From: Oculatella sp. LEGE 06141 | GTDB lineage: Bacteria > Cyanobacteriota > Cyanobacteriia > Elainellales > Elainellaceae | Direction of reading: 5' to 3' | Assembly (NCBI RefSeq): GCF_015207605.1 | Contig: NZ_JADEWO010000023.1 | Coordinates: 1-64,000 of the forward strand | Length of the DNA: 64,000 nucleotides | Part shown: positions 51,470 to 61,079 of the stretch, piece by piece | Position numbering within the stretch: position 1 is the first letter of the stretch | Layout of the letters: every line of letters begins with the position of its first letter | The notes under the pieces: model-generated | Database searches by the model: none | What the model was told of the DNA's origin: nothing | What the model saw: only the letters and a program-made list of their open reading frames with translations | Program-made: the position numbers and the translations under genes

Positions 51470-52111
51470 CTATAAACTGACAATGCCGCGTTTAACGGCA
51501 ACAATCACAGCTTGAGTGCGATCGCTGACATCCAACTTATTCAAAATCCGATTCACATGCGATTTGACCGTACCTTCACCAATCCTCAAAGCTGCCGCAA
51601 TATCCGCATTACTCATTCCCTGTGCCAGTGAGCGGAGTACTTCTAGTTCTCTTTCACTCAGTTCTGGATTGCTGAGGCGCTGTGCCAACTTCGCTCCCAC
51701 ATCAGGCGGAATATATTGCTGCCCCCGATGAACGGTACGAATCGCATTCAGAAGCTCGTCCGGTTCAGTTTCTTTCAACAGATATCCTTTGGCTCCTGCC
51801 TGCAATCCCCGATAAATATCTTCGTCACTGTCATACGTGGTCAGTACAATAATTCGAGCAGATTTAGCAGCAGCACAAATTGCACCAATGGCAGCAACTC
51901 CTTCCACTTCAGGCATTCGCAGATCCATAAGCGTGACATCCGGTTGGTGTTCCTCAAATAGAGCGATCGCTTGTTCCCCATTTTCGGCTTGGGCAATCAC
52001 CTGCATATCTGGATCACGGTTAATAATCGTGGCTAATCCTTGCCGAAAAATGGCGTGATCGTCCGCAATCAGAACCCGAATGGTCGTGGCTTGGCTCATC
52101 GTGATGCTCAC
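51470..52111 (-). CDS. NarL/FixJ-type response regulator
   Basis: Regulator of 213 residues. Receiver: IRVLIADDHAIFRQGL, DVTLMDLRMPEVEG (phospho-Asp63), VLTTYDSDEDI, YLLKET. HTH: LSERELEVLRSLAQGMSN, GEGTVKSHVNRILNKL. GTG start at 52111 directly follows the kinase stop; ATG 52099 is an alternative. Cognate regulator of the adjacent kinase by gene order. Confidence 0.93.
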   Translation of the reverse strand: MSITMSQATTIRVLIADDHAIFRQGLATIINRDPDMQVIAQAENGEQAIALFEEHQPDVTLMDLRMPEVEGVAAIGAICAAAKSARIIVLTTYDSDEDIYRGLQAGAKGYLLKETEPDELLNAIRTVHRGQQYIPPDVGAKLAQRLSNPELSERELEVLRSLAQGMSNADIAAALRIGEGTVKSHVNRILNKLDVSDRTQAVIVAVKRGIVSL

Positions 52112-55100
52112 TCAAGGGTTGACGGTGACAATAATTTCTGTGCCTTGTCCAGGTTGACTTCTAATCGTGAGTTGTGCGCCGATGCGCTCAGCCCGTTCGC
52201 TCATGCCGAGTAAGCCAAACCCCTCAGAGGATGGAATACTCCCAACTCCAAAGCCCTGCCCATTGTCTTTCACGCGCAAGCAAAATTGATCGCGATCGTA
52301 GACTAGCTCTACTCGAATTTCGTCAGCATTGGCGTGTCTGGTCGCATTGGTTAATGCTTCCTGTCCAATCCGCAGTAAGTTATTCTCGACTTCAGTCGGT
52401 AAAGAATACACTGCACCCTCGATCTCATAATGTAGATTGGTATCCATTGCGGCAGTTCTGAGTTGGGCAACAAGACGATGTAAAGCGTTCTGTAAACTGC
52501 CTTCCTCCAAAAGCTGAGGACGGAGCGCAACGACCGATCGCCGCGCTTCAGTCAGTCCAGTTCGTGCCAATTCTTTGATCAGGTCTAGGTGCGCCTGGGT
52601 TGCTTCTACATCATCCGTTAGCACTTGGTTTGCGGCCCCTACCTGAGCCAGAATGCCTGTAAACGACTGAGCGAGTGTGTCGTGAATTTCGCGTGCCATG
52701 CGGTTGCGCTCCTCTAAAATTGAGGCTGCTTCTGCTTGCTTCTGCGCCGTAATATCTCGCACCAGCCAAATCACCTGATCGTGGCTGATTGGGGCAATGC
52801 GAGCCGAAAACCAGGCTTCTCGTCCATTTAGAAACGCACCATACTCGACCGTGAGGATTTGTTGGGTTCTCAGTACCTGCTGAATATAACCTAGAAACTC
52901 ATCAGCTTCTTCCCTTCCGAGTTGATGCATAGTTTTACCAATCATCTCCTCAAAGGGGTGCCATAGCAGATCTGGTTCCAGTACCATTATTTCAAGGAAT
53001 CGCCCTTCATCAGAGAATACAAACAATGGATCGGGAATTGCCTCAATTAGAGTCCGTAGCTTTGACTCTGAGACTTGTAGGGCTGCTTCTGCTTGCTTGC
53101 GATCGTCGATATCCGCAATCACCCCTTCGATGTAGTCATCGTCTGCATTCAAATAACAAGAGGAAAGTACCCAAAACACTGTCCCATCTCGTTTTCGCAT
53201 CTGGAATTCATAGTTTCGCAGTTCCCCATCACGCTTCAGCAACTCATGGGCTTGTAGGCGATCGCTGGGATTCATAAAATAGTCGATGCTATGTTCCAAC
53301 CCAATGATCTCCTCTGGTGAATCAAAGCCCAACAGATTGGCAAGGCGTTGATTGGCATTGAGAATTAATCCATCCGAGAGGCGGTTTCGGAAGATGCCGA
53401 CCTGCGAGTTGTCAAAGATAGTTCGGAACTTAGCTTCACTGCGTTGTAAAGCCTCTTCTGCTTGTTTACGCTGGGTGGTGTCATTGCCCACCGATAAGAT
53501 TTCAACGACCTCTCCCTGGTCATCGAAGATGGCTTGATTCGACCATGCCATCCAAACTCGCCGACCGTCTCGGCACAGGTTTTCACCCTCGACTTGCGGG
53601 TACGATTGAGGATTACGAAGTAAATCGTGGATCATGGGTCTCACATCACGTCCAGAGAGTTCGGCTTCTGGAATGATGGTTTCAAATAAGGTTCGCCCTA
53701 AAATCTGATATTCTTCATAGCCGAGGAGTTTCACCCCATAATCGTTGATGTATCGAATCCGTCCTTGCGTGTTATAGCGAATGATGACTGAATTCGCGGT
53801 TTGTAGCAGGTTGCGGTAATTGGCCTCACTTTGTCGTAACGCAGCAGTTCGTTCTGCGACCTGTTGCTCTAACGTGCAGTTGTAGTCGGCTAGGAGTTTC
53901 TCGGCTTGTTTGCGCTCTGTAATGTCCTGAAAGGTAGCGATCGCATGAGTGATATTGCCCTGTTGATCAAAAGCTGGTGTTCCCCGTGCCTCAAGTAGAA
54001 TTGTGACATGATCTCGACGAATTTCTATATCTTCAGTCCTGATGCGTTCGCCCCTTAATGCCCGCACAATAGGCAATCTCTCCGCTGGATAGATTTGATC
54101 CGTTCCCGCTACATAAAGCTGATAAGCCTCTGAGAGCTGCTCCGGTGCTATGGAAGCATCAGTTTCTTTGCCCGTGAGTTGATTGCCGCATTGGTTAGTA
54201 TAGTAAGGGCAACCTGCCGCATCCACGATCGCAATTCCTACCGGAATCGCTTCGAGGAACTGAGTGATCTTGCTTTCCTTAGCCTGTAGCTCTGAGTAAA
54301 GGTTGGCATTTTCGATGGCGATCGCGGCTTGAGTCGATAGTAGCTGCAAGACCTGCGATCGCTCTGGTGTAAATACTCCAGCTGCTAACCGATTTTCTAA
54401 ATACAATACACCGACCAGCTTGGCTTGATTCAGCAGCGGCAAACAGAAAACAGATTGAGGCTGGTTCTGTTGAATGTATAGCTCATTGATAAAAGCACCT
54501 TCACGAGTCGCATCATTTAAGGTGACAGGCTTCAGAGTCCGAATCACATATTGAATGATTGATTCTGGCAATTGATCGGCAATTGGAATAGACTGCAACA
54601 CTTGAGTCGCACAAGCATTCTCATCGGTATTAAGTTCACAAACCGCTTCAATCGACCAGTCTCCTGAGTTTTCTAAAATTAGACATCCGGTTTGTGCGCC
54701 AGCGTTCTCAATTAAAGTTTGCATCAGCGATCGCAGCAATTGCTTCAGTTCAATTTCACGAGAAATCGCCTGTGAAGCTTTCATCACTGCTGCTAAATCG
54801 AAAGCAGTATGAAAGGGATTAGTGATAGTTTCAGCAGTAATAGGAATTGATGTAGAAGCGGGTCTAGGCGACTGAGTAAAGAACTGTGGATAGCGAGTTT
54901 CTAAGTCTTTAACTTTAGCGGTTGCGCCCCAACGATCGTAGCAATAGTGCGCCTCTTTCATGTAAGTTTGAGCAATTTTTTCTCGACCTCGCGCTAGATA
55001 GTGTTTAGCCGCTAATTCATAAGCTAATGCTTCTTCCTGGAGATACTCATTTTCAGCAGCACCTGCGATCGCCCGTTCATAGAGTTCCTCAGCCTCAAAG

Positions 55101-58100
55101 AATTGCCCTGAGACTCGTGCTTTCTCTGCTTCGATCAAATGAAATTTATGTAAATAATTCATTGGGGCATGACTCGCCCATTTTTGCATCTTTTCTTGGT
55201 TAGAGCTAACACAACTTAGCCAAGCTGCTTTTTCAGAGTTTGAAGCCTCAAGCAATAGGCTCAAAAGCGTCAGAGAATGATAGAAACAGAATGTAGGTAG
55301 AACCGTTATTGCTGTCGTCTCTTCAAAATGTTGCCTTGCCAAGATAGCAGTCTGTTCAGCTTGATGGTGCTCTTCAAATAGATAACACAACATGACCTTG
55401 TGCAAATAGAGTATTTGAATTGCAGTTCCATCTTTAATTGCAATAGCGTGTGACAACGCCTCCTCTTCAGTACATAGCCTACTAACTAAGCGGCTGGGAT
55501 TATCAGCTGTGTCTAGCAAATTAAGAATGGTCTGCCGCAATATTGCCAGCCAATTTAAGGGGCTTTCTCGTCTGATTTGAGCGATCGCTTTGCTGTAGGT
55601 TGCTGTTTTTTGTTCCAGTTGGGTGAGTTCTTCTCCAGCAAGAAACGAGTAATAGCACACGTAATATGCAGCATAACCAGCAGTTTCAAAGTCTCCAGTT
55701 TTCACTCCGTTTTGATAGGCATCAGCCAGCATGGGTATTGTGTTCCTAAGATGCACCTTCCAGTGCATGATATGGACATTCGAAAACATTAAGGTTCTAG
55801 CATTTCCTCTGGCATTCAATCGTTCTGCCAAATTGAGAGCCAATTTGCCGAACTCATAACCGAATTCAATGTCTTGAACAACTCCACATAGAACAAACCC
55901 GTAACCAGCATAAAACAGTGATGACCAGACAGCATTCCCGTAGTTAATTGATAAATTTACAGTTTTGCAAGTAATCAGCATGAATAGTGCTGGTGACCTG
56001 ATAAATGCAGCAGACCTCATACTCGCCAGGATTGACATAGCTGCCAGCGGTTCTGGTGCAGTCATCTCTGGTAAATTAATCAAGTTTTCGATTTCTCGTT
56101 CAGCGAGTAGTGCAGCCGTTGACTCCAATTCCCTTTGAATATCTGCCTGACTTGGATTTTCTAGTAAATCTATTCCCAAGAGCTTCAACGCTTCCAATCC
56201 AGTTGTTAGTGCTTCTTTCAGGTTGCCCTGAGACAAATATCTTTGAATTCTGCTATTGTAAACCTGCACTTTATCAACCACTGTTTTGCCACGATCAAGT
56301 ACCACTTCTACCAACTGTTTCATCTCATCAAAGCGACCCTGGAGATACGCTGCTTCTGCTGCTTCTGAATACAGCGCTAAGGTCAGGGCATACTCACTCT
56401 GCCAACTCTCTGTATCGAGAAGTTGAAGACCTGTAGTGAAATACTTAAAAGCTGCTTCATAAGCCGTTGCTGTTTTTGCTTTCTGACCTGCCGTTAAATT
56501 CAATCTGGCAATTTCAGTTCGTTCTGGTTGAGCAGTGACAAGTTCCGTTCCTTGATCGAGATGATCCACAATAGTAAACAGTCGATCGAATCGTTGCTCC
56601 GGTGAAGTTTTTTCGAGTAAATTGCGACCGATTTGGAGATGAACCACTTGTTTGCACGACTCATCAATTAGGGCATAAGCCGCTTGCTGAACGCGATCGT
56701 GCAGAAACTTATACTTTTGAACCAGCAAGTCTTCGTCCAAGTCAGACAAAGGCTGAATTAATCCAGCTTGTATTGCTTCTAATAAATCCTGAAAAATTGC
56801 TTTCGGTGATTTTTCGCAAACGATCGCTAACGTTTCTAAATTAAATTCAGACCCAACACAAGCAGCGATGGAAAGAACCTGCTGTGTTGCTTCCGGCAAT
56901 TTCTGCAACTGACGCAGCAGCAACTCCACCACATTATCAGTGATATCTTGAGCTTCAATCTCTGCCAGGTTCCACTGCCAGCTCAATTGTTGGGCATCGA
57001 AGGTCAACAGGTTTTCGCCATACAGCAGCTTCAAAAATTCACCAACAAAGAAAGGGTTGCCCTCGGTTTTACGCAACACGACTTGGGCTAAGGAACGAAC
57101 GATATTAGGATTGCAATGTAACGTCTCAGCCACCAGTTGAGTCAACGGTTCCAGCGTTAAGGGAGTCAGGGTGATTTCTTGAAGCGCTGCCCCCTGATTT
57201 CGCAAGCTCTCTAGCGTTAAGACCAAAGGATGCGTTGGAGTCAGTTTGTTATCTCGGTAGGCTCCGATCAAAAACAGATATTGGATTTGCTCATCCAGTA
57301 AGATGAGTTCGATTAACTTCAACGTCGCAGAATCGATCCACTGTAGATCGTCTAAAAAGATGACCAGGGGATGCTCTTCTGCACAAAACGCCCGCACAAA
57401 CCTTTGAAACGTGAGATTGAAGCGATTCTGTGCCTCAGTTGCTCCAACGTCGGGCACAGGGGGCTGCTTGCCAATAATGAACTCAACTTCGGGAATGACA
57501 TCTATGATAATTTGTCCGTTGCTTCCCAAAGCAGTGAGTAGACGTGATCGCCATACTTCCACCTGTTCATTGGGTTCACCCAATAGTTGCTGCACCAATT
57601 TTTGCAGGGCATCGACGATCGCGCTGTAGGGAATATTGCGCCGGAATTGGTCAAATTTACCCCAGATAAAATAGCCGTGCTTTGCGGTGATCGGTTTAAA
57701 GAGTTCCTGTACCAAGGCTGTTTTGCCAACGCCAGCGTGACCAGAGACAAGCATCATTTCACGAACTGCCTTACTCCCTGCCACTCTGTCAAACGCCACC
57801 CATAATGCTGCAATCTCCGCTTCTCGCCCATACAGTTTTTGAGGAATGCGGAACTGCTCGGAAACATCTTGCAGTCCCAACGATATGGCGTTAATCTGAC
57901 CCATTTCCGCCAGTTGTTGGGCACAGCGCTGTAGATCTGTTTTGATGCCCCAGGCACTTTGATAACGATCCTCTGCATTTTTTGCCATCAGTTTCAAAAT
58001 CAGGTTTGAAACAGGTTGGGGGATCGTGGCATTCAATTCATGCGGAGGAATCGGCGGTGTAGCAATGTGACAGTGAACTAGTTCCAGGAGATCACTGGTG

Positions 58101-58741
58101 GGAAACGGCAATTGTCCCGTCAACAGTTCGTAGAAGGTTGCACCCAGTGAATAAAAATCGGTGCGATAGTCAAGCATTCGGTTCATTCGTCCGGTTTGCT
58201 CTGGCGACAAATAGGCGGGGGTTCCTTCTAGAAGATGGAGACTTTTGAATGTGGGATTGGTACGACTGAAGCGAGTGGCAATGCCAAAATCAATGATTTT
58301 GACAACGCCAGTCCTCGGATTAAAGACAATGTTGCCAGGATTAATGTCTTTATGGATGATATGAGCCGCATGGATTTTGCCTAGAGTATCAGTAATGGCG
58401 ATCGCCATATTCAAAAAAGCCGACAACGGCATGGGAGAGAAGTCTAATTGTTGCCGCATCCAGCATTCTAAAGACTCTCCACCAAAGTCTTCCAAAAGAA
58501 GAACCAGCGTGCGCTGGTAGTCTTGCTGGCTGTATGCCTTGACTACGCCTTCAATGTTAAGAAAACGAGTAATTTCATATTCCTGCCGATAGCGAGTTAA
58601 TTCCTGAGGAGAGGGATAATCCTGCTTGAGAACTTTGGCAATCACTGCACAATTATCTTGCTCTCTGATGCCCCGATACACCAAAGAAGCTAAACTCTCA
58701 TAGATTTTGCTGTAGATAGCAACTCCAGGCAGGGTAATCAT
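52112..58741 (-). CDS. Giant Ser/Thr kinase - AAA ATPase - GAF/PAS - histidine kinase
   Basis: Cytosolic signalling protein of 2209 residues. Order: Ser/Thr kinase 10-275 (Lys36; HKDINPGN with Asp132; DFG 151-153); AAA-16 ATPase with Walker A GHAGVGKT at 334-341; a TPR-like helical region to about 1290; GAF at about 1340-1500; three or four PAS/PAC repeats to about 2000; HisKA_3 with REIHDTLAQ (His2020); HATPase to the end. Architecture typical of cyanobacterial multifunctional kinases. It should phosphorylate the adjacent NarL regulator. It has no membrane segment; the signal is unknown. The catalytic HRD is HKD. Confidence 0.93.
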   Translation of the reverse strand: MITLPGVAIYSKIYESLASLVYRGIREQDNCAVIAKVLKQDYPSPQELTRYRQEYEITRFLNIEGVVKAYSQQDYQRTLVLLLEDFGGESLECWMRQQLDFSPMPLSAFLNMAIAITDTLGKIHAAHIIHKDINPGNIVFNPRTGVVKIIDFGIATRFSRTNPTFKSLHLLEGTPAYLSPEQTGRMNRMLDYRTDFYSLGATFYELLTGQLPFPTSDLLELVHCHIATPPIPPHELNATIPQPVSNLILKLMAKNAEDRYQSAWGIKTDLQRCAQQLAEMGQINAISLGLQDVSEQFRIPQKLYGREAEIAALWVAFDRVAGSKAVREMMLVSGHAGVGKTALVQELFKPITAKHGYFIWGKFDQFRRNIPYSAIVDALQKLVQQLLGEPNEQVEVWRSRLLTALGSNGQIIIDVIPEVEFIIGKQPPVPDVGATEAQNRFNLTFQRFVRAFCAEEHPLVIFLDDLQWIDSATLKLIELILLDEQIQYLFLIGAYRDNKLTPTHPLVLTLESLRNQGAALQEITLTPLTLEPLTQLVAETLHCNPNIVRSLAQVVLRKTEGNPFFVGEFLKLLYGENLLTFDAQQLSWQWNLAEIEAQDITDNVVELLLRQLQKLPEATQQVLSIAACVGSEFNLETLAIVCEKSPKAIFQDLLEAIQAGLIQPLSDLDEDLLVQKYKFLHDRVQQAAYALIDESCKQVVHLQIGRNLLEKTSPEQRFDRLFTIVDHLDQGTELVTAQPERTEIARLNLTAGQKAKTATAYEAAFKYFTTGLQLLDTESWQSEYALTLALYSEAAEAAYLQGRFDEMKQLVEVVLDRGKTVVDKVQVYNSRIQRYLSQGNLKEALTTGLEALKLLGIDLLENPSQADIQRELESTAALLAEREIENLINLPEMTAPEPLAAMSILASMRSAAFIRSPALFMLITCKTVNLSINYGNAVWSSLFYAGYGFVLCGVVQDIEFGYEFGKLALNLAERLNARGNARTLMFSNVHIMHWKVHLRNTIPMLADAYQNGVKTGDFETAGYAAYYVCYYSFLAGEELTQLEQKTATYSKAIAQIRRESPLNWLAILRQTILNLLDTADNPSRLVSRLCTEEEALSHAIAIKDGTAIQILYLHKVMLCYLFEEHHQAEQTAILARQHFEETTAITVLPTFCFYHSLTLLSLLLEASNSEKAAWLSCVSSNQEKMQKWASHAPMNYLHKFHLIEAEKARVSGQFFEAEELYERAIAGAAENEYLQEEALAYELAAKHYLARGREKIAQTYMKEAHYCYDRWGATAKVKDLETRYPQFFTQSPRPASTSIPITAETITNPFHTAFDLAAVMKASQAISREIELKQLLRSLMQTLIENAGAQTGCLILENSGDWSIEAVCELNTDENACATQVLQSIPIADQLPESIIQYVIRTLKPVTLNDATREGAFINELYIQQNQPQSVFCLPLLNQAKLVGVLYLENRLAAGVFTPERSQVLQLLSTQAAIAIENANLYSELQAKESKITQFLEAIPVGIAIVDAAGCPYYTNQCGNQLTGKETDASIAPEQLSEAYQLYVAGTDQIYPAERLPIVRALRGERIRTEDIEIRRDHVTILLEARGTPAFDQQGNITHAIATFQDITERKQAEKLLADYNCTLEQQVAERTAALRQSEANYRNLLQTANSVIIRYNTQGRIRYINDYGVKLLGYEEYQILGRTLFETIIPEAELSGRDVRPMIHDLLRNPQSYPQVEGENLCRDGRRVWMAWSNQAIFDDQGEVVEILSVGNDTTQRKQAEEALQRSEAKFRTIFDNSQVGIFRNRLSDGLILNANQRLANLLGFDSPEEIIGLEHSIDYFMNPSDRLQAHELLKRDGELRNYEFQMRKRDGTVFWVLSSCYLNADDDYIEGVIADIDDRKQAEAALQVSESKLRTLIEAIPDPLFVFSDEGRFLEIMVLEPDLLWHPFEEMIGKTMHQLGREEADEFLGYIQQVLRTQQILTVEYGAFLNGREAWFSARIAPISHDQVIWLVRDITAQKQAEAASILEERNRMAREIHDTLAQSFTGILAQVGAANQVLTDDVEATQAHLDLIKELARTGLTEARRSVVALRPQLLEEGSLQNALHRLVAQLRTAAMDTNLHYEIEGAVYSLPTEVENNLLRIGQEALTNATRHANADEIRVELVYDRDQFCLRVKDNGQGFGVGSIPSSEGFGLLGMSERAERIGAQLTIRSQPGQGTEIIVTVNP

Positions 58742-58856
58742 TGAATGCTCCCCTATGAAGGACTGTCATCCGTTTCCCAAAGTATATCGCTTGCCAAACT
58801 CCAGAATATAAAGCTCCTTGTGTAGATCTTCATATCTTGACTTGTAATCGCTCAAC

Positions 58857-59053
58857 TCAGTAGCCGATCAGACTGGTGTGAGGCAAGGGCATGGAAATAG
58901 CCTGGAAGGCAGAGATACTCCGGTAGCGAGCCGTATTCACCAACGATCGCACCTGGGTGAACAACTCCGCACCCCAATCGGAGCAAAAACCATGGGTGAC
59001 CTTGCGAAAAAACACGCTTCAGCGCAATGCCTGTTCACTGGAATGATTGGTCG
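58857..59053 (-). pseudogene. IS66-type transposase C-terminal fragment with internal stop
   Basis: Minus codons: SSEQALR, a stop, SVFFRKVTHGFCSDWGAE, LFTQVRSLVNTARYRSISA, FQAISM. This is the C-terminal part of IS66-like transposases (SSE-ALR, RKV..GF.S.WGA, TARQ.). The catalytic core is lost and a TGA interrupts the frame. Confidence 0.65.
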
Positions 59054-59079
59054 ATTGATAGTCGATCGATTGTATGAAT

Positions 59080-59221
59080 GTACTTTCGATCCAATTCGGA
59101 TTCTAACTTAAGTTAGAGCCAGCCTTCTACTCTGCGATGGCATGGTTAATCTATCAATTTGCACTATAAAAAAGTTAACTTGCTACAGGCGACAACTTGA
59201 AGGCGACCACCTATATTGAAT
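59080..59221. repeat. Right inverted repeat flanking the two-component genes
   Basis: Inverted counterpart of 51325-51466. Palindrome TCTAACTTAAGTTAGA at 59102-59117; shared blocks AGCCTTCTACTCTGCGATGG and CTATCAATTTG, and the terminal CTATATTGAAT. Confidence 0.8.
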
Positions 59222-59223
59222 CT

Positions 59224-59334
59224 ATGCAAACAGTCAGGCAAATGGATCGTGCCATTTACTTGCTCGATTCCATGCTTGAAGGCATGAATATTCAAGCAGC
59301 GGCGTTGAAAGCAGTAGGAGCGATCGCACAGTGA
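59224..59334 (+). CDS. Candidate 36-residue peptide next to the right repeat
   Basis: From ATG 59224: QTVRQMDRAIYLLDSMLEGM then NIQAAALKAVGAIAQ, an amphipathic helix. No RBS; the start lies two bases after the conserved CTATATTGAAT, so if real it may be leaderless. A degraded version of the same DNA lies beyond the left repeat (about 51255-51323, minus strand), which shows that the segment is ancestral to both copies. Confidence 0.35.
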   Translation: MQTVRQMDRAIYLLDSMLEGMNIQAAALKAVGAIAQ

Positions 59335-59381
59335 AGCGAATGCCCTTGGGGCACGCGACGCGAAAATCTTAACTCTGTGCT

Positions 59382-59406
59382 TAACTGGCGGATCTTAAGT
59401 GGTGAA
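59382..59406 (+). promoter_or_regulatory. 25-bp conserved upstream box, copy 1
   Basis: TAACTGGCGGATCTTAAGTG and following GTGAA; 62135-62159 matches at 23 of 25 positions. Both lie 60-90 bp upstream of a hydrolase start, and are probably a shared regulatory site. Confidence 0.45.
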
Positions 59407-59468
59407 ATCGGGAGCCGTCTTGCACACTGAACCCATACCGAAACCACAATCTAGAGGAACGTTCAGCC

Positions 59469-60116
59469 ATGACCATCCACAGTTTACTCACACCAGAAAA
59501 TTCAACCGTCATTTTTATCGACCAGCAACCGCAAATGACTTTTGGCGTCGCCTCCATCGATCGCCAACTGCTGATCAACAACACGATTGGATTGGCAAAA
59601 GCTGCCAAAGTGTTTAATGTTCCGACCATTTTGACCACCGTTGAAACTCAAGATTTCAGCGGCTATATGTGGCCTCAACTTTTGAGTATTTTTCCTGACC
59701 AAACCCCAATTGAACGCACAAGCATGAACTCCTGGGAAGACAGTCAGTTTGTTGCAGAAATTGAGCGCATTGGTCGAAAGAAGTTGGTGATTTCTGCCCT
59801 ATGGACGGAGGTTTGTCTGGCTTATCCAGCGATTCAAGCAATGGAAGCGGGATATGAAGTGTATGCTGTGGTTGATGCCTGCGGTGGCACCAGTCAAGTT
59901 GCCCATGATATGGCAATCCAACGCGTTGTGCAAGCGGGTGCTGTTCCTGTCACCTGGCAGCAGGTTTTGCTGGAGTACCAACGGGATTGGGCACGACAAG
60001 AAACCTACAATGCGGTGATGGATATTGTCAAACAGCATTCTGGCGCTTACGGCTCAGGCGTTGAGTATGCTTACACTATGATTCATAAAAAGGCTCCGAC
60101 GATAGCTCATGCGTAA
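59469..60116 (+). CDS. Isochorismatase-family hydrolase (YcaC-like)
   Basis: Protein of 215 residues: VIFIDQQPQMTF, NVPTILTTVETQ, VISALWTEVCLAYPAIQAM (Cys), YEVYAVVDACGGTSQVAHDMA. It is a paralogue of the gene at 44090 and belongs to the same YcaC-like branch. First gene of a compact plus-strand operon with the ABM, ZnF-UBP and DUF5996 genes (gaps of 30-45 bp). AGAGGAAC precedes ATG 59469. Confidence 0.9.
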   Translation: MTIHSLLTPENSTVIFIDQQPQMTFGVASIDRQLLINNTIGLAKAAKVFNVPTILTTVETQDFSGYMWPQLLSIFPDQTPIERTSMNSWEDSQFVAEIERIGRKKLVISALWTEVCLAYPAIQAMEAGYEVYAVVDACGGTSQVAHDMAIQRVVQAGAVPVTWQQVLLEYQRDWARQETYNAVMDIVKQHSGAYGSGVEYAYTMIHKKAPTIAHA

Positions 60117-60159
60117 CAACCATCACTTCTTGTAGCTAGAGTTTTTGAGGTCATGTGTA

Positions 60160-60735
60160 ATGCTAGATCCGCTGGTAGTAGGTACAGATGAAGAAACTCA
60201 CCAGGTAACCGCCATCATTTCTCACTTCATTCGACCTGGGCGTGAGCAAGGGTATGAGGAATGGTTGCACGGAATTGCGACGACTGCTCATCAATTTAAG
60301 GGACACTTAGGAGTCAGCGTGATCCGACCCTGTGACCCCACTCATCTTGAATATGTAGCAATTGTCCGATTTGACCATTACAACAACCTCAAAATCTGGC
60401 TGGAATCCAGCGTGCGGCAGGAATGGCTGGAGCGATTGCAGCCCTTAATTGAAAAGCCTGAAACCATTCAAACTCTAACGGGTCTGGAAACCTGGTTTAC
60501 GCTTCCCAACAAACCCATGAAAGCTCCACCTCCACGCTACAAAATGGCGATCGTGACATGGCTGGGAGTGTTTTTTACGATATCTATTCTCAATCGTTTG
60601 CTAGTACCACTCCTGGTTGGGCTTCCGGTATTGCTCAGAACCTTGTTGGTTACAGGTCTAACGGTTGCCCTGCTGACCTACGTGATTATGCCGCGCCTCA
60701 CTCAACTCTTTCGCAAATGGCTGTATCCCATTTGA
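60160..60735 (+). CDS. Antibiotic biosynthesis monooxygenase-domain membrane protein
   Basis: About 191 residues from ATG 60160 (GAGG ten bases upstream). Residues 1-110 form an ABM ferredoxin-like domain: VTAIISHFIRPGREQGYEEWL, GVSVIRPCDPTHLEYVAIVRF and WLESSVRQEWLERLQPL. Two or three TM helices follow (about 130-150, 155-180), then a basic end. This ABM-plus-membrane-tail layout occurs in a family of uncharacterised bacterial proteins. Second gene of the operon. Confidence 0.85.
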   Translation: MLDPLVVGTDEETHQVTAIISHFIRPGREQGYEEWLHGIATTAHQFKGHLGVSVIRPCDPTHLEYVAIVRFDHYNNLKIWLESSVRQEWLERLQPLIEKPETIQTLTGLETWFTLPNKPMKAPPPRYKMAIVTWLGVFFTISILNRLLVPLLVGLPVLLRTLLVTGLTVALLTYVIMPRLTQLFRKWLYPI

Positions 60736-60771
60736 TCAAGTACATATCTTGCACGTTTACAGGAAGCTTCC

Positions 60772-61047
60772 ATGTCTTGTCAACACCTGAACGAACTGAC
60801 GCTAGAGACTATGATTTCAAAAGCCAATTACCCGGTATTCCGCTGTGAGGAATGCCTGCGAGTTGGCGATCGCTGGGTACATTTAAGAATTTGTCAAACC
60901 TGCGGCAAAATGTTGTGCTGCGACTCGTCCAAAAATCAACACGCTCGCCGTCATTACGAAGAAAGCGGACACGCGGTGATTAGTTCAGCAGAGTTGGGAG
61001 AACAATGGCTATGGTGTTTTGCCGATGAACAACAGAAGAACTATTGA
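60772..61047 (+). CDS. UBP-type zinc finger protein
   Basis: Protein of 91 residues that is essentially a ZnF-UBP domain: CQHL, CEECLRVGDRWVHLRICQTCG, CCDSS, QHARRHYEESGHAVI, EQWLWCFADE. All cysteine/histidine ligands for the two or three zincs are present. In eukaryotes this domain binds ubiquitin C-termini; in bacteria its ligand is unknown. Third gene of the operon. Confidence 0.9.
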   Translation: MSCQHLNELTLETMISKANYPVFRCEECLRVGDRWVHLRICQTCGKMLCCDSSKNQHARRHYEESGHAVISSAELGEQWLWCFADEQQKNY

Positions 61048-61079
61048 TCACGTGCCCCTTTTCTACTCACGAGGAAACC

